A stretch of 64,000 bases of DNA from Tubiluchus corallicola (lineage: Eukaryota > Priapulida > Priapulimorpha > Priapulimorphida > Tubiluchidae). Shown here one piece after another: positions 11,827-24,330 of the stretch. The notes under the pieces are model-generated. The model made no database searches. It was not told where the DNA came from and saw only the letters and a program-made list of their open reading frames with translations. The position numbers were made by a program, and so were the translations under genes. Each line of letters starts with the position of its first letter. Positions within the stretch are counted from its first letter, which is position 1. The stretch is taken from NCBI GenBank assembly GCA_030141605.1, contig JAQGDQ010000032.1, positions 724,065 to 788,064 of the forward strand, given 5' to 3'.

Positions 11827-14800
11827 CAGAGGAAGGGGAGAGAGGAAGAGAGTGGTTGGCACCCGGCGAAGTTCTTTGCATGATAATTTAAATGTAAGCC
11901 GAACTTTAGATGGAATTTTATTACACTGGAACATATTCTCTAAAACATATTTCAGCTATGTAGAAATACGAAACGTCAGACTTTACGGGCATAACAATTA
12001 GATTAGTTTAAATGTAGCAGAGTAAGTCACAATAGGGCTGTGAAAATTTCGTTTAAGTGATAATGATTACATAACTGGCTAGAAATAGTGATTTTGTCGA
12101 TTGGCTTGAGGCTCGCAAATGATGCAAAAATGATCGTTAGGCAAGGTCCAATTTTGAGCACATTCCCTATACAAACATGGTTGTAGTGTATTTTTGGAAA
12201 GATTTGTTTTCTTTGTGTTACCTATTTTCTTTAAGCCACCAAAAGTTAACTTTTGGATGATTTCTTAATGGCATTAAGTCTTGACAAATCATATAATTAC
12301 CTGCTTTGTATTTAACTGGTAAGATCTGTGTGTGTAAAGAAAACTGTCCAAAAACGTAGCTGCTGAAAAGTTAATGAAGGCAAAAAATTTGATAAAAGTT
12401 GCAGCTAAACGCAATTCTTCAGAGAATCTGTCGGGAAGGAATATTTGAATGTTTAGCAAAGTACGTATGGAACGTTATATTCCAATCTCCGATAAAGTTG
12501 CGTTCTATATTCGACTCGAAATTCAATTTTGTAGATTGTTGGTGATTATGACATATCCTTGGCGCCTTTTTGCGTTTTATGTTAAGTGCTAATAAGCCAT
12601 TTTCTGCCATTATCTCATAAAGCAAAACAATTTCCAGGCTTTAATGTCCTAGCCATTATTTCATCGCTTTCTTCATCGAAATTTGACGCTCGGGAAAAAT
12701 AACAAAATTAGGCCTACATAATACAATTTTGAAATGCTTGTATGGCGTTACCACATTTGACTGAATTTGTTCAGAGAAATTCCACTCCTGGTGAAAAGCT
12801 ACAAATCAGATATACTAACTCTAAGACACTATTTCCGCTCATTAATGCCTCATTTCCGCTCATAGGGTATATATAACTGCAGTTAAATATGAAAACTGAA
12901 ATTTATTATTTTTTTGTTTATTAAGCAACCAGTTCTTATAAAAATTTGCCCGCCACTTTTTCCTAGATGGAAGTACAATCTTTGAGCAAGATGTCTGCTT
13001 GCGTGCTTGACGTGGCATGTCACAAGCAGCCTACAATTGTCAATCAGTCAATGCAGTTTTGTGGAACAGTAAACAGTTTCACTTAAAGACGCGTATATTT
13101 TTTACGCGATTCACGAATTTGCAATGATGGCTACGACGATACGATGGCGTCATGCCTGGTTCGAGGTATTCACATATGAATAGCAAAGCGGTACCAAAAA
13201 GCAATGCTTGGCAAACATTTTCCGCTTACCGCCAGACACCATTGTCACTCATCGTACAGGTGTAACATGCTTCAAGTTAAGCCCGATTTTATATTCTGGG
13301 CCATATAAGCGAGTCAGTGTCTGGGTTTTCTTACTCTGTAATTGATCTTTGTAGCCTTTTAATATGTTCTTACTAATTACTAATTTTCCTAATTATTACT
13401 CCCACTGATTCCTTTTAGATTTTTAGCCTAGTGCTTTTGGTTACATTCGCGATTCCTCAGCCCACTACTACTAGTCTCTCACTCTGGTAGTTGCCTGCCA
13501 ATAGATCTCAACCAAGGCATGAAAGTTGTTTTGTAAATTATAATATTGACAAACTATTGTTAATATTGACAATATTGATAATATAGCACTATCACCTATA
13601 ACACGAACTTTTATCTTAAAAATGAGTAGCTGATTAAACGACCACTGACCTACAAGCTTTTCACTATTCCTTCTTAGTTACATAATTATTGAATTTGCTG
13701 CTAACTGACTGCACTTACACTAGTTATGAGTAAATAAACTGATTGAATTGATAACCTGAAACTATAATATTGGAATTCATTCCACTTTTTCCGTCTCTCC
13801 CACATACACACGCACCCTCGCAAGCACGTACCCACATACAAATGCTGCCTCCAAGACAATTACTGTTACATAGATATCAAACTGATAATTAAAGCTTGAT
13901 TGTGGTTATGTCTCCCATCACGAACAGGAAAATCAAGACTATGCATTGAGTTTGCTCTCGTATAAACAAAATTCCCCCAAAAGATATAAATACAATTTAT
14001 TGTCAATGAATTCCCAGCACCGATATTAAATTCAGCACTATCTCCATGCTTGCTCTCAAAGATTGCGTGCTTGGACGGCTTGTCACCTTTCAAGCTGCTT
14101 ATTTATGAGCTTCGGGTGATTTCGACAAAAATGGATGGTACGCGCGAAGGCTTCAACAGCTCGAGTCTGGCTGTTCATACATTTCTTCTTCGAAATCCCT
14201 TAGGATGAACATTTTGAACGACCATTGCATTTAGTTGCCTTTTCGGGTCTTTCAGTCATTATAATTTTTCCCAATTTTTTGGACCAAAAAAGCTATCAAT
14301 CGTTGTTTGACCTTGTCTGGATGATCTGGCGCGGTAGTACAAAAACTGATTTACTACTCAATGTATTAGTCTACCACCAAACTTGTTTACATACCAAGCT
14401 ATCTGCTTATCTTCCGCTTACCTGCGTGTCTAGCTACACATCTGAATGTGTCCTAATCCATGCAGGTGTCACAACATCTGCATCAGTTTTTTTTAAAATT
14501 AATAAATGCGCATTTCACCTTTCATCGGTTTTGTTGTTTAGTACGTCATGGAGTAAAACTCTCGTGTTTGCTTTTGTGCACTCTTTTTTGCTTTTTTCTT
14601 TAATTTATCATTATATAGCCAGAACAGACACAAGTTTTTCTTCCAGGCATACCAGTAGCTTTAGCATTAAATACAATAATGTGTCAATGCATTCTGTGTA
14701 AACATTTATGCATTGTAAACAAATTAATACTGTGTTCAATTGTATGCTCATGGCAAATTTCATAAACTCTAAAAAAACTGAATGATCCTTTGCGTCGATT

Positions 14801-17800
14801 TTTTTAGTCAGCTTTCTCTTTCAAACTCCAGGCTGTCATTCACTGCTTACCAAGTTGACTTCGTGCCAGTTAGCCAACGAAAGCTAGTACAAGTAAAATA
14901 AAAACGCCATAAGCCTAACAATAATGATAATATTTGTGTTTTAACTACTTTTTCTTCTGGATATTAATAAACAAAAGCTGTAACTTTATTAAATACGTTT
15001 TAGCATTTAGAATTAGAAACAGGCGAAGTCAAAAGCTGTAGATTTGCTGCGCTCAACCTTGACTTCTTATATCAAATTTCGCCGTACAATTGTTCTGAAA
15101 TTTTTATGGCGAAAATTGTTTTTTATACTTTTGTTGCGTAGATGTTGCTTTTACAGAAATTCCTCAGTTAAACGTAAAATAAAAAAATCAACGCGCCTTA
15201 ACTCACATGTCTCTTCCATATTTCAAAATTATGTTATTTTGCTCCGTTTAAAAACAGTAAGTCATTACTATAATGATTACAGTGAGCAATGAACGTTAAT
15301 TAACTGCTATTTTAAATGACGTTGTCAAATTTATGAGGGCATTTTGCGCAAATGGCACTAGAAGAGAATATTTTCATCCAAGTTGATAATGTACAGCCAA
15401 AAAAACCCTTTGATTCAACAGTGCAGGTAATACATATGTACAAGCCTTTGTGAAACAGGTAAAAATCCCTTTGATGAGCGTCGACATGACAAACTCGGCC
15501 AGGGCACATCACTGTTATGTTCATTAAAATTGGTCAAAAGTCAACATGATCAAAATTACTACCCATCGTCTGCATCTATGCTTTTATTTACTGTGTAACA
15601 GCGCCATATTTTGATGCCATGTCGGACGTAGGCCTACTACTGTCCAAGCTTGATCTTTTTATTTTTTTTGTTTAAAATGCCTGGCAAGCCAAATATACAC
15701 TGCTTTACTTAACAATTTTTATTTTATTTTAATTTCTAAACATTAGCAAGTAAACTGTTTGAAATTATTTGAATATAATACTTCAACTTAAAGCACTTTT
15801 TAAGAAATGAAGCATTTTAGTTTTGCACATGTACAGTTGTCAAATTGATACAGGTAACCTAGTTAGGTTAATTGCATGATTTCTGTTTACTGGTTACTTT
15901 AAAAATGCCAAAAGTATAGGCGATTCCTACAGGTCATCGAGAAGGGAATTTCTTGATGTTTATGTAGTTGAGATTGGTTTTTTGGGCATATCGTAACGTG
16001 CGACATGCACGGCTACAAAGTCTGCCCACATTGCTTAGTTTTGGACTTTTCTTGGATGAGATTAGAGATTACTTGAGATGCTTTGACTTACATTATTATG
16101 AAACTTCCTCAAACGATCTGACTGTAGACGAAATGTTAATATGGACTACATGGTCTATGATAAACGGAACCTAATCTAGACTTTTGTTGGTTAGACTAGA
16201 AGTAAGTTGGTTGACTGAGTCAAGAAAACAAGACTGACGGGTAACGTGGACGTTATAGCTACCGTACCAGCGTCGAGGTGAAGAGGTGGCGAGCTGTGAG
16301 GTGAGCTATCAAACTTGATGGAATGAATGATATATGGAATGGTATTGAATGATAGAATATGGAACTGGCATGGTGTAGTTTTGTTTAACATATGGGGTGA
16401 CGAGACGGAAAGGAGATGCAGCGAATTATCAAGACTGGAGCTTTGACTTGGTAAATCATGAATCTGTAAGCCTTTAATGTAACGAACAGTTTAATTTGTT
16501 TTAAAGTATGTGAAACTTGTTGTAATAGTTTAAATTATTTTCTGTATCTGCTAATGTTAATCGTGACTTATTTTTGCAATTTGATTGTATATAATAATGT
16601 GTACTTTTAGTGTGTAATTTTGCTTGATGTAACTGAAGAATTTTCGAACCGTTAATTTTAATCGTAACTTATTCTCATTATTTTAATGCATGATATTGTA
16701 GCGTGCAATTTTAGTGTGTAATTCACTTATTTAAAATTGTCTCTTACTTTTACTAACTGCATGGACCATTATGGAAATATTGTTTACATGCAATTTTAAT
16801 GTATTCATGTAAAAACAAATTTCTATCTCCTAACTATTACACTTGTACAGTTTTGTTTAAATAATCTGTGTACACTTTTCATGCGTAAAATACTTATGAT
16901 TAATTTTAAATAAAGTATTTGAATTTAATGCCTAGACTATTTGGATTAACAGAGACTACTAACATTCACTAACATTTCTTAAGCATAATTATCACAACAG
17001 TAATGGTGGTACACATTAGGGACATAACACAGAACCAATAACAGTGCTTGCGGAAAATCTGTGTTTCGGCTTAACACGTCTTCATTTCGATAACAAATAA
17101 AAGTCAATTTTGTGAGGTGCGCTTACGAGCCTAATCAAGTAAACAGGTTCACGATTCTGACAAAAACAATCACAGAAATAAGTGCGCAGTTACAGTGGTA
17201 GTCACAAAAGTGTGAAAACGATCTAGCTCCTCTAAGCTCAAATCGCCATAGAATTGTTTAGAATTTCCTGCTAATACAAAAGAAGTCCCACAAGTCCTTC
17301 GTTTAACAAATGTAGGTCAAAATATGAGCTACATTATCCGCGCAAAACGTTTGTCTTACGACGCTCGTAAAGACCGTTTAGAAACAACTAAATTATGTGT
17401 CAACTGATTTGCATATACAATTACAAGGCATGGAATTGTTAAACCTGACCGGGAATGCTTACTACATTTCTAAGATCTACAGTGACAACTATGCAAATGA
17501 ATAGTCCACGTAAATGGTAAATGAACATATTTAATAGACATATTGAGATTGGACATATTGAGATTGGGATTTTTATAATGGATAAACAGACATCTGTTTG
17601 CCTTGGATACCGAAGCTAAAATTTGAATTTGAAATAAATTTGAAAGTGAGCATTTTAACCATGTGCTAATGCGCACAATTTTTTTGGTAGGAAACCATTC
17701 TGGTACAAATCTATAAAAAATGCGAACATGGACGGTATACCGGATAGCGCGAAAGAAGGGCAATTAAACAACAAATTAATGGCTGACTATAACAACTGCA

Positions 17801-18138
17801 GCCAAAAAACAAGTTGCTACTAAATGAAAGCGGTTGCAGCTTCTTGCTAAACCTGTCGTTACGTAGTTCGTTCAGCCATACAGCCTAGCGGATCAATAGC
17901 TTACTTTGGAAATAAAATTAGGCATTAGGTACACATATTGACACAAATTCTCCAAAATTGAATAATAGCGCGTGGAGAAGCAAATTTAGGGTGTTGCTGA
18001 GACAGAAAAGGAAGCATAAAAAGACAAAAAATACAGCGACAGCGAAGTAATGTGGACACGAAGAGGTGACGAATAGACTACTTTTTAGCTTGTGTTACAT
18101 AGTGAGCGGTTCTACGAAATAGGTGCATAATTTCCGGG
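11826..18138. other. Long gene-poor AT-rich region
   Basis: No gene, RNA or mobile element could be supported. Weak internal structure: at 16,545-16,760 two degenerate units share TTAATCGT(G)ACTTATT and TTTTAGTGTGTAATT with a spacing of about 110 bp; at 17,540-17,575 a 17-bp unit containing GACATATTGAGATTGG is repeated. The longest open frame (14,225-14,701, +, 158 codons) has no domain and lies in T-rich sequence. Confidence 0.5.
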
Positions 18139-18234
18139 AGAGAGAGAGAGAGAGAAAGAGAGAGGGAGGGAGAGAGTGAAGTGGGACAGAGAGAGAGAGA
18201 GAGAGAGAGAAGAGGAAAGAGAGACAAAGAGAAA
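18139..18234. repeat. (GA)n microsatellite tract
   Basis: Two GA-rich runs separated by a short imperfect segment. The Ser/Leu-rich minus-strand open frame spanning it is a translation of the repeat. Confidence 0.95.
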
Positions 18235-19964
18235 TTACTTTTGACTGTGAAATCAAACTGGGTGTTCTAAACTGATAGCAACATTTGGACTTACAGACGA
18301 GAGCAAACGTCACGTAAACGCCAACGAGCGCTTTTTCACGCGTCAAATTAAAACAAGGGCTATTAATAAACATTTTGCTGTTTAACAGAACAATCACTGA
18401 CAATTTGCGCCGGAAAACCATTAGCAATTTTCAACAGAGCTGATAAAAGCATCACGCTATTCTTTATTATGTGTCACGGTAATTTATTATTACGCAATTT
18501 TACTTGCACTGCAACTTCACCAGCGACGTTACAATGTCTCTCTAGCAAAAAAGACAAGGGGAAGTGAGTGAGCGCATATTTCATCCTTGTAGTCCTGCAA
18601 GAACTACGGTAAGCAATAACATTGTGGTAAGAAATTGTTCAGAAATGCATATTACATCGTTAAAACTTAGTTTACGGCCTTGGTTTGTTGCGAAACTAAT
18701 TTTTTAATTCTTTTGTTTTATACAGTTGTGTTTTATGTGTCGCGCTACTGGTCAGCGAGCCACGTGGCAGAGAATGCTAAACAGATACGTGTGTACGCAA
18801 AAAACAGCAGTACCTAGCAGTCTACGGCAGTTCAGATGAATACCACGTACAGGTTCCAATTTTTATTGCCAATCTGCCTCAAGCTTCGATAACTGAGGTG
18901 CACAAGCTCTGACAGTTCCAATTTATCTTTTATCCTATTTATTATTCTATCTTGGCTTCAGACCTTCAGCCTCTCTCCGAAATTTGTAAATGTGAATATT
19001 GGTTAACAGGATATTGTCGTGGCCTTGCTGAACATTGAACGCAGATTTGGATCTATTGCAACATAAACCCGGCTATTGAAAAGCGATTTCGTAGCTATTC
19101 TAAATTCAAACTGGTGCTCCATGTTTGTTTGCACAACTGCTCTAGTATTATGTGGGATTAGAATATTGATAAATGCTTGGCTGCTAGACTCAGAAAGTTC
19201 TAATACAGAAACAGAAATCCAAATTGACAACGTGATGTGAAACGGGTACGGCAATTAAACAAGCAGACGCTTATGTGAAACACGTTTACGAATTAACAGA
19301 TTCTTCTTTAGCCATCAAGTCATCTAATTATAGTTTACGGGACTTTTCCAACGAATTCAGCGAATGATACTTCATTTAACGATACTGATGAAAATTCATT
19401 TTATCTGTTTTTCTACCGTAACTGGCGCATAATGGTTAAAGACAGAAGGTTATACTGTTTTTCACACTAGGTTGATTTTAACTATAAAAATAATTAATTA
19501 TAATAAATTTTCATGTTAACTATGCATGGAGGTAAAACCCTTTTACTCCACTTTTGGGCTTTTATCTAAGATCTCTTACTTACAAAGACATTGCAAAATA
19601 ATAAGGCATCCCACGCTTAGTAATTTTATGAGCTTATAAATAGCAGCAACAAACGATTTTTGCGTTTTGCCAGACTTGCATGTGCACTGCATCTCATTTT
19701 CCTTGGTTGGAGCCTGTTTTCCTTTTCAATAAAGTGGTATTGCGACGATTTGCAGATTGTGATTGTTCAATCATTCAGAAATGCCATCATAATCAATTTC
19801 TAATGTCAATTTGCACGAATACTTAACGACAGAAAACCGATGCAAATTTCAGTTTTCAAAGCTTCAGCAAAGCTTGGTAATGAATGGGGTATCAGTAAAA
19901 AAGATTCCCCGTGGACTTCGCTTGCAGGAAGTCGGCTTTTTAAGATGATCAATAAAAATTTAGC
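18235..19964. other. Noncoding stretch, nothing recognised
   Basis: No supportable exon or RNA on either strand. Confidence 0.5.
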
Positions 19965-20677
19965 TTCCTTTAGTTATAGGCCACTAACGTCAGCAACGCG
20001 GCATAACAGTTAACGCAAGTTTTTATTAGACGCACGTGGTTTTGCAGAGTTACTGAATAATAAGTTAGCAGAATTCATACTTTCCGTTTACCTTGTTTTA
20101 TGATTTGACAGTTAGGGTAGCCCGAAATTTCCCGGACGTGCCAGGGAATTAGGCTTGTTTTCAGAGAGCCAAATGTGTCATAAAATTGTCAGGGAAAATC
20201 AGCGTTTTGCAATCGATTCCATAATTTCGAAACTTACAATCAGTTTTACATGTTAAGAAGTTGTATCTGCAAAATTTAGAAATGTGTGCATTTTATACAT
20301 GTAGCGCTATATGTTAACTAATGCCTTTAAAATTACACCTATATGGATTTTTCTAAAAGCCCCTGTTTGTTCTAAAAAACAATAACACTGCCTGGCATTG
20401 TTTATTTGGCATTGTGATTTCTTTACAATATCAGTTCAAAATGTTCACACTGCTCAACAGCTACTTTTCTAGAAAAAATGATTTTAGAAAACGTTTATTT
20501 TTACATTTTGTGAATCATGAACTCTAGAAAAGTTAGCAGCAAGCCACACGGCTATCCTACTAAGCTACCAGATAATCAGTCTGGAGATCATCAAATTCAA
20601 GATGGAGGCCCTGTCAGAGAAGGATCCAGGACACAGATTTGTTGCGTAGCAGAAGAGATTATAGCACAAAGTGTATT
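19965..20677 (+). repeat. Left arm of a long inverted repeat
   Basis: Reverse-complement match to 21,111-22,347. The outer boundary is sharp (TTCCTTTAGTTATAGG here, CCTATAACTAAAGGAA at 22,332-22,347). The arm contains an ATG-initiated open frame at 20,517 (M-N-S-R-K-V-S-S-K-P-H-G-Y-P-T-K-L-P-D-N-Q...). Compared with the right arm it lacks about 520 bp at one point and about 28 bp at another. No terminal target-site duplication was found, so transposition is not proven; an inverted segmental duplication is equally possible. Confidence 0.85.
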
Positions 20678-20756
20678 CGCTGTATATGTTTTTGAAGCGA
20701 TGAGAGATCACTTGATAAAGAAAGACATCTTCTTTCACCACCTCAAAGTTGTATGA
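20517..20756 (+). pseudogene. ORF relic in the left arm, 79 codons, unknown family
   Basis: An open frame beginning at an ATG inside the left arm; the same ATG and first 21 codons exist in the right arm (minus strand). Segments resembling LPTVGNVLQHH (right arm) and VAEEIIAQ (left arm) vaguely recall small proteins of repeated elements, but I cannot name the family. The two arms diverge by frameshifts and stops, so neither now encodes an intact protein. Function unknown. Confidence 0.3.
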
Positions 20757-21110
20757 TGTGGTAGGACTAATGGAAACACTGGAAAAACAGAATTAGACAT
20801 ACGTTTACTATAAGCAGGCCAGTCCAAATTACTACCGATACACCTTTAAACTTAGCTAATCTGTCATGTTAAGGAGGCACATGAGTCAGGACAAGTGTTA
20901 TTAATTTGAACACGATTCTGTTTCGATGAGTTTGTCTTGACAGCATATGGTGGACTCCAGTGCGGGTCAGAAGACTGGGAACTTGCATGGTTTAAGTAAC
21001 TTGCTTGGGAGAAGGCTTTGTTTTACTATTTTCGGGCACTTTATCCAGCTCGTGTGAAATCTTTTGCAACTCGGTCATAATCCTTTTAATAGTGGCTTTA
21101 AGTGTTAGCA
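20678..21110. other. Spacer between inverted-repeat arms
   Basis: A unique 433-bp loop. On the minus strand it continues the right-arm frame as ...L-K-A-T-I-K-R-I-M-T-E-L-Q-K-I... ending in a stop near 20,990. The gene-like element therefore seems to extend from the right arm into the spacer, with the left arm as an inverted partial copy. Confidence 0.5.
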
Positions 21111-22347
21111 AATACACCTTGTGCTATAATCTCTTCTGCTACGCAACAAATCTGAGTCCTGGATCATTCTCTGACTAGGCCTCCATCTTGAGTTGATGAT
21201 GCTGTAGAACATTTCCAACTGTTGGCAACTGATTATCTGGTAGCTTAGTAGGATAGCCGTGTGGCTTGCTGCTAACTTTTCTAGAGTTCATGATTCACAA
21301 AATGTAAAAATAAAGGGTTTTTAAAATAATTTTTTCTAGAAAAATAGCTGTTGAGCAGTGTGAACATTTTGAACTGATATTGTAAAGAAATCACAATGCC
21401 AAGCAGTGTTATTGTTTTTTAGAACAAATAAGGGCTTTTAGAAAAATCCATACAGGTGTAATTTTAAAGGCATTAGTTAACATATAGCGCTATATGTATA
21501 AAATGCACACATTTCTAAATTTTGCAGATACAACTTCTTAACATGTAAAACTGTCACAGTTCTATGTGCGAAAACTACTAATCATTGCAAACTACTGGTG
21601 AAAATTGCTGGGTCAGTGGAGTGGATATAATAGTTTTTAAAGTTTGTCATATTACTACACAAAGAGCATAATTCCGAAATCTTAAGATGAGTGAAGGCAC
21701 GTGTTTCCAAAGCTTAATCTAACAGAAAATTTACCCATGTTAGTATCTCATCAAATCTCCAAAAAGTTGTAAAAAAATTGGATAAAAAGTTATTTTCAAA
21801 ACACCCTAATGTATAATCAAAATCATTTTGAATTACCGAGATAGGTTTAACCAGATTTTGCGAAACTTTTTGTACACTTGCTACTAGCAGCTGGAATAAG
21901 TATGCTAAACTTGCGTATTGCAGAATAAGACAAATAAGCTAAACATTGAACGAAATTTATGAACAAACAGAAAAAGCTAAAAAATTATATCTAAAAATCA
22001 TGATTTGTGCTGGAAAGTTTACTGCGTGAATATTTAATTAAATTTAGCTCTACTTACCTGCATTTGAATTGATTGTAAGTTTCGAAATTATGGAATCGAT
22101 TGCAAAACGCTGATTTTCCCATACAATTTTATGACACATTTGGCTCTCTGAAAACAAGCCTAATTCCCTGGCACGTCCGGGAAATTTCGGGCTACCCTAA
22201 CTGTCAAATCATAAAACAAGGTAAACGGAAAGTATGAATTCTGCTAACTTATTATTCAGTAACTCTGCAAAACCACATGCGTCTAATAAAAACTTGTGTT
22301 AACTATTATGTCGCGTTGCTGACGTTAGTGGCCTATAACTAAAGGAA
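21111..22347 (-). repeat. Right arm of the long inverted repeat, with possible intron
   Basis: The arm equals the left arm in reverse complement, apart from about 520 bp present only here. On the minus strand this extra piece is bounded by CAG|GTAAGTA (donor, 22,057) and GTGACAG|TTTT (acceptor, 21,551), so it looks like a 507-bp GT-AG intron upstream of the ATG-initiated frame. In-frame stops after about 38 codons make the copy inactive. The alternative is a deletion in the left arm between short CA repeats; the exact left-arm junction favours neither cleanly, because 11-12 extra bases are also missing. Confidence 0.75.
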
Positions 22348-22829
22348 TGTGTGGAAATTATATGTGGTATTAAACTTCCAACTTAACAAGTTTCATCACT
22401 AAATTGCAATACAATATAGCCACTCTTATGTAGTAACATCAAAATATAAAAGTGGAGTCTCAATACAGAAAACTTTAATACCCGGGGTAATTGTTCAGGT
22501 TTTCCATCACTCTTGGACTACAATAATTTAATATTAAAATTTTATATGACGCTGGCTCCCTGCCCCGCGTTGCCCATCCAGGACAACCTTGCCTCCATCC
22601 TCTCCCCAGTCCACTCTCCTCCTCGAACTGGCAAACCCGAGGGTGTTAGGGTAAATCACTTTCACAAGGTGGTCGCCTGTTTTATTATTTTATTTTATTT
22701 TAGTCACACCCAATAGTAAAATATGAAAAAAGAATACACGCAAAGCATCTTGGCAAAATGCATGCAAATACAATACTTACAAGAGTGTGGTAGAGACACA
22801 AAGAGACGGGCTACTAACATGAGTCGATT
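22348..22829. other. Intergenic, with a GC-rich patch at 22,550-22,675
   Basis: The patch is rich in CC and CTCC and is compositionally unlike the surrounding DNA. It lies in an open frame from 22,513, but there is no recognisable domain and no clear acceptor or donor pair. I leave it unassigned. Confidence 0.4.
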
Positions 22830-23504
22830 ATGTATAGAAGAAATGTATGTAAGGTAATTTTATTTAAGAGGCTTTTAAATAGTTTAATATTTTGTGTAAT
22901 CACTACGGGTGCACCATCAACACATGTAGGCAAGTGGTTCCAAACCGGTACAACTCGATTTGAGAAAAAAAGACCAAATGATATGATACACAAAAAGCTT
23001 CACAGAATGATTTTATCTTCTTCTAGTGTAAGATTTGTAAAAAATTTGTCAAAATCAGCATCAACTTATCTCTTCTCTGCAAATAAATTGGTAGCATAAA
23101 GCCAAATAATTTTGAATACGCCTCTCTTCTAAAGATTTGAGATTTAGAAACTCCAGACGATTAGGCTATGGCATATACATGAAATTGCTCCTAAAAAAGA
23201 GGCGACGAGCAAAGCATCGTTGGACATTTTCAATACAATCAATATTACCGAGTAAAGCTGAATTCCAGATTGGCGAGCAATACTCTACAACTGGTCTTAC
23301 GTAAACGCTTTTAACAATACTTCCTTATCATCAGGAGAAAACATTTTAAACAATACATTCTTTAGCTTTAGTTGTTACTTCAAAACATTTGTCCACCTTT
23401 GGACAGGAGAAGTTATAATTCTAAGATCTCATACACTTGTTTCAACGGGTAAACGAGAGCCAGAAAAGTGGCATTCACGGCACGGATTTGCATTTCCAAT
23501 ATAT

Positions 23505-23540
23505 ATACATATATATATATATATATGTATATATGTATAT

Positions 23541-23574
<34 letters not shown>

Positions 23575-23595
23575 TGATTGATTGATAGATATCGG
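23505..23595. repeat. (TA)n / (TAGA)n microsatellite inside the LINE
   Basis: TA-rich run followed by eight or so TAGA/GATA units, then GATT units. It interrupts the reverse-transcriptase reading frame just after the mutated FADD box. Confidence 0.9.
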
Positions 23596-23979
23596 TTAAT
23601 TTCGGAAGGACTGTAACTAATTGCCACTCATTAGCCCATAAGTTAACTGTATCCAGAACTGATTGAAGATCACTATTTTGACTTGACCAAAAGCTTTGGA
23701 CGAGTTTTACATCATTTGCAAATAACTTTACTGTTACAGCATCAACGGCATTAGGCAAATCATTAATGCACACAAAACACAAAGGCACAAGTGATACAAG
23801 AACACTTCCCTGAGGTATATCAGATGCTACACTTACATATTAGAAACATTATTACCAATAGCCACACGTTGTTTTGGACTGTTCAAAAAAGATTCAACCA
23901 TGTCAAGATGTCCTGCAATGCCGTTCGCATGTAATTTCAGGAGTAGTTTAGGCTGGAAACCCGTATCAAACGTTTTTTA

Positions 23980-24035
23980 GTTCCTATTTATCTATCTACC
24001 TACCTACCTATATATGCATACATGTATATAGCGTC
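23980..24035. repeat. (CTAT/CTAC)n microsatellite inside the LINE
   Basis: Units of TATC, TACC and ATGCATA separate the two parts of the reverse-transcriptase relic (between V-I-D-A-I-Y and K-T-F-D). Confidence 0.85.
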
Positions 24036-24330
24036 TATTACATTGCCACTGTCCATAGCTAAACCAAAGTCATATAAACATTCCAGTAATTGAGTTGTAG
24101 CAGATTGTTTTGATAAAAAGCCGCGTTGCTCTTCTGACAATATACCTTTATTTTTTAAAAAGTGTAGCATACACATATCCATTAATTTACAGCTTATACA
24201 CGTTAGTGATACGGGTCTGCAATTATTCAGGCATCTACTATCTTGCTACTTGTAAATAGGTATAACGTCAATGAGTTTCCAAACATCAGGTATTGCGCTA
24301 TCTATAAACGACTTTTGAAAAATGTATGAC

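Larger units (their letters stand above)
22830..24330 (-). mobile_element. Broken non-LTR retrotransposon (LINE), reverse-transcriptase region
   Basis: Minus-strand translation in shifting frames gives a recognisable LINE reverse transcriptase in the correct order: P-D-V-W-K-L-I-D-V-I-P-I-Y-K and N-N-C-R-P-V-S-L-T near 24,200-24,290; I-L-S-E-E-Q-R-G-F near 24,130; K-T-F-D-T-G and L-L-K-L-H-A-N-G-I-A-G-H-L near 23,900-23,970; I-N-D-L-P-N-A-V and the catalytic box as F-A-N-D instead of F-A-D-D near 23,720; V-R-P-V-V-E-Y-C-S-P-I-W-N near 23,260-23,300; and W-N-H-L-P-T at the C-terminal end near 22,935. The pattern suits the CR1/Jockey group. Stops, frameshifts and two microsatellite tracts break it, and no endonuclease domain was seen. 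Confidence 0.85.

Noticed and set aside
11645-12001. Open frames on both strands over the GA/GT tract
   Set aside because: Translations of dinucleotide repeats.
14225-14701. 158-codon plus-strand open frame
   Set aside because: No domain, T-rich composition, no splice or promoter support, starts with a non-ATG codon.
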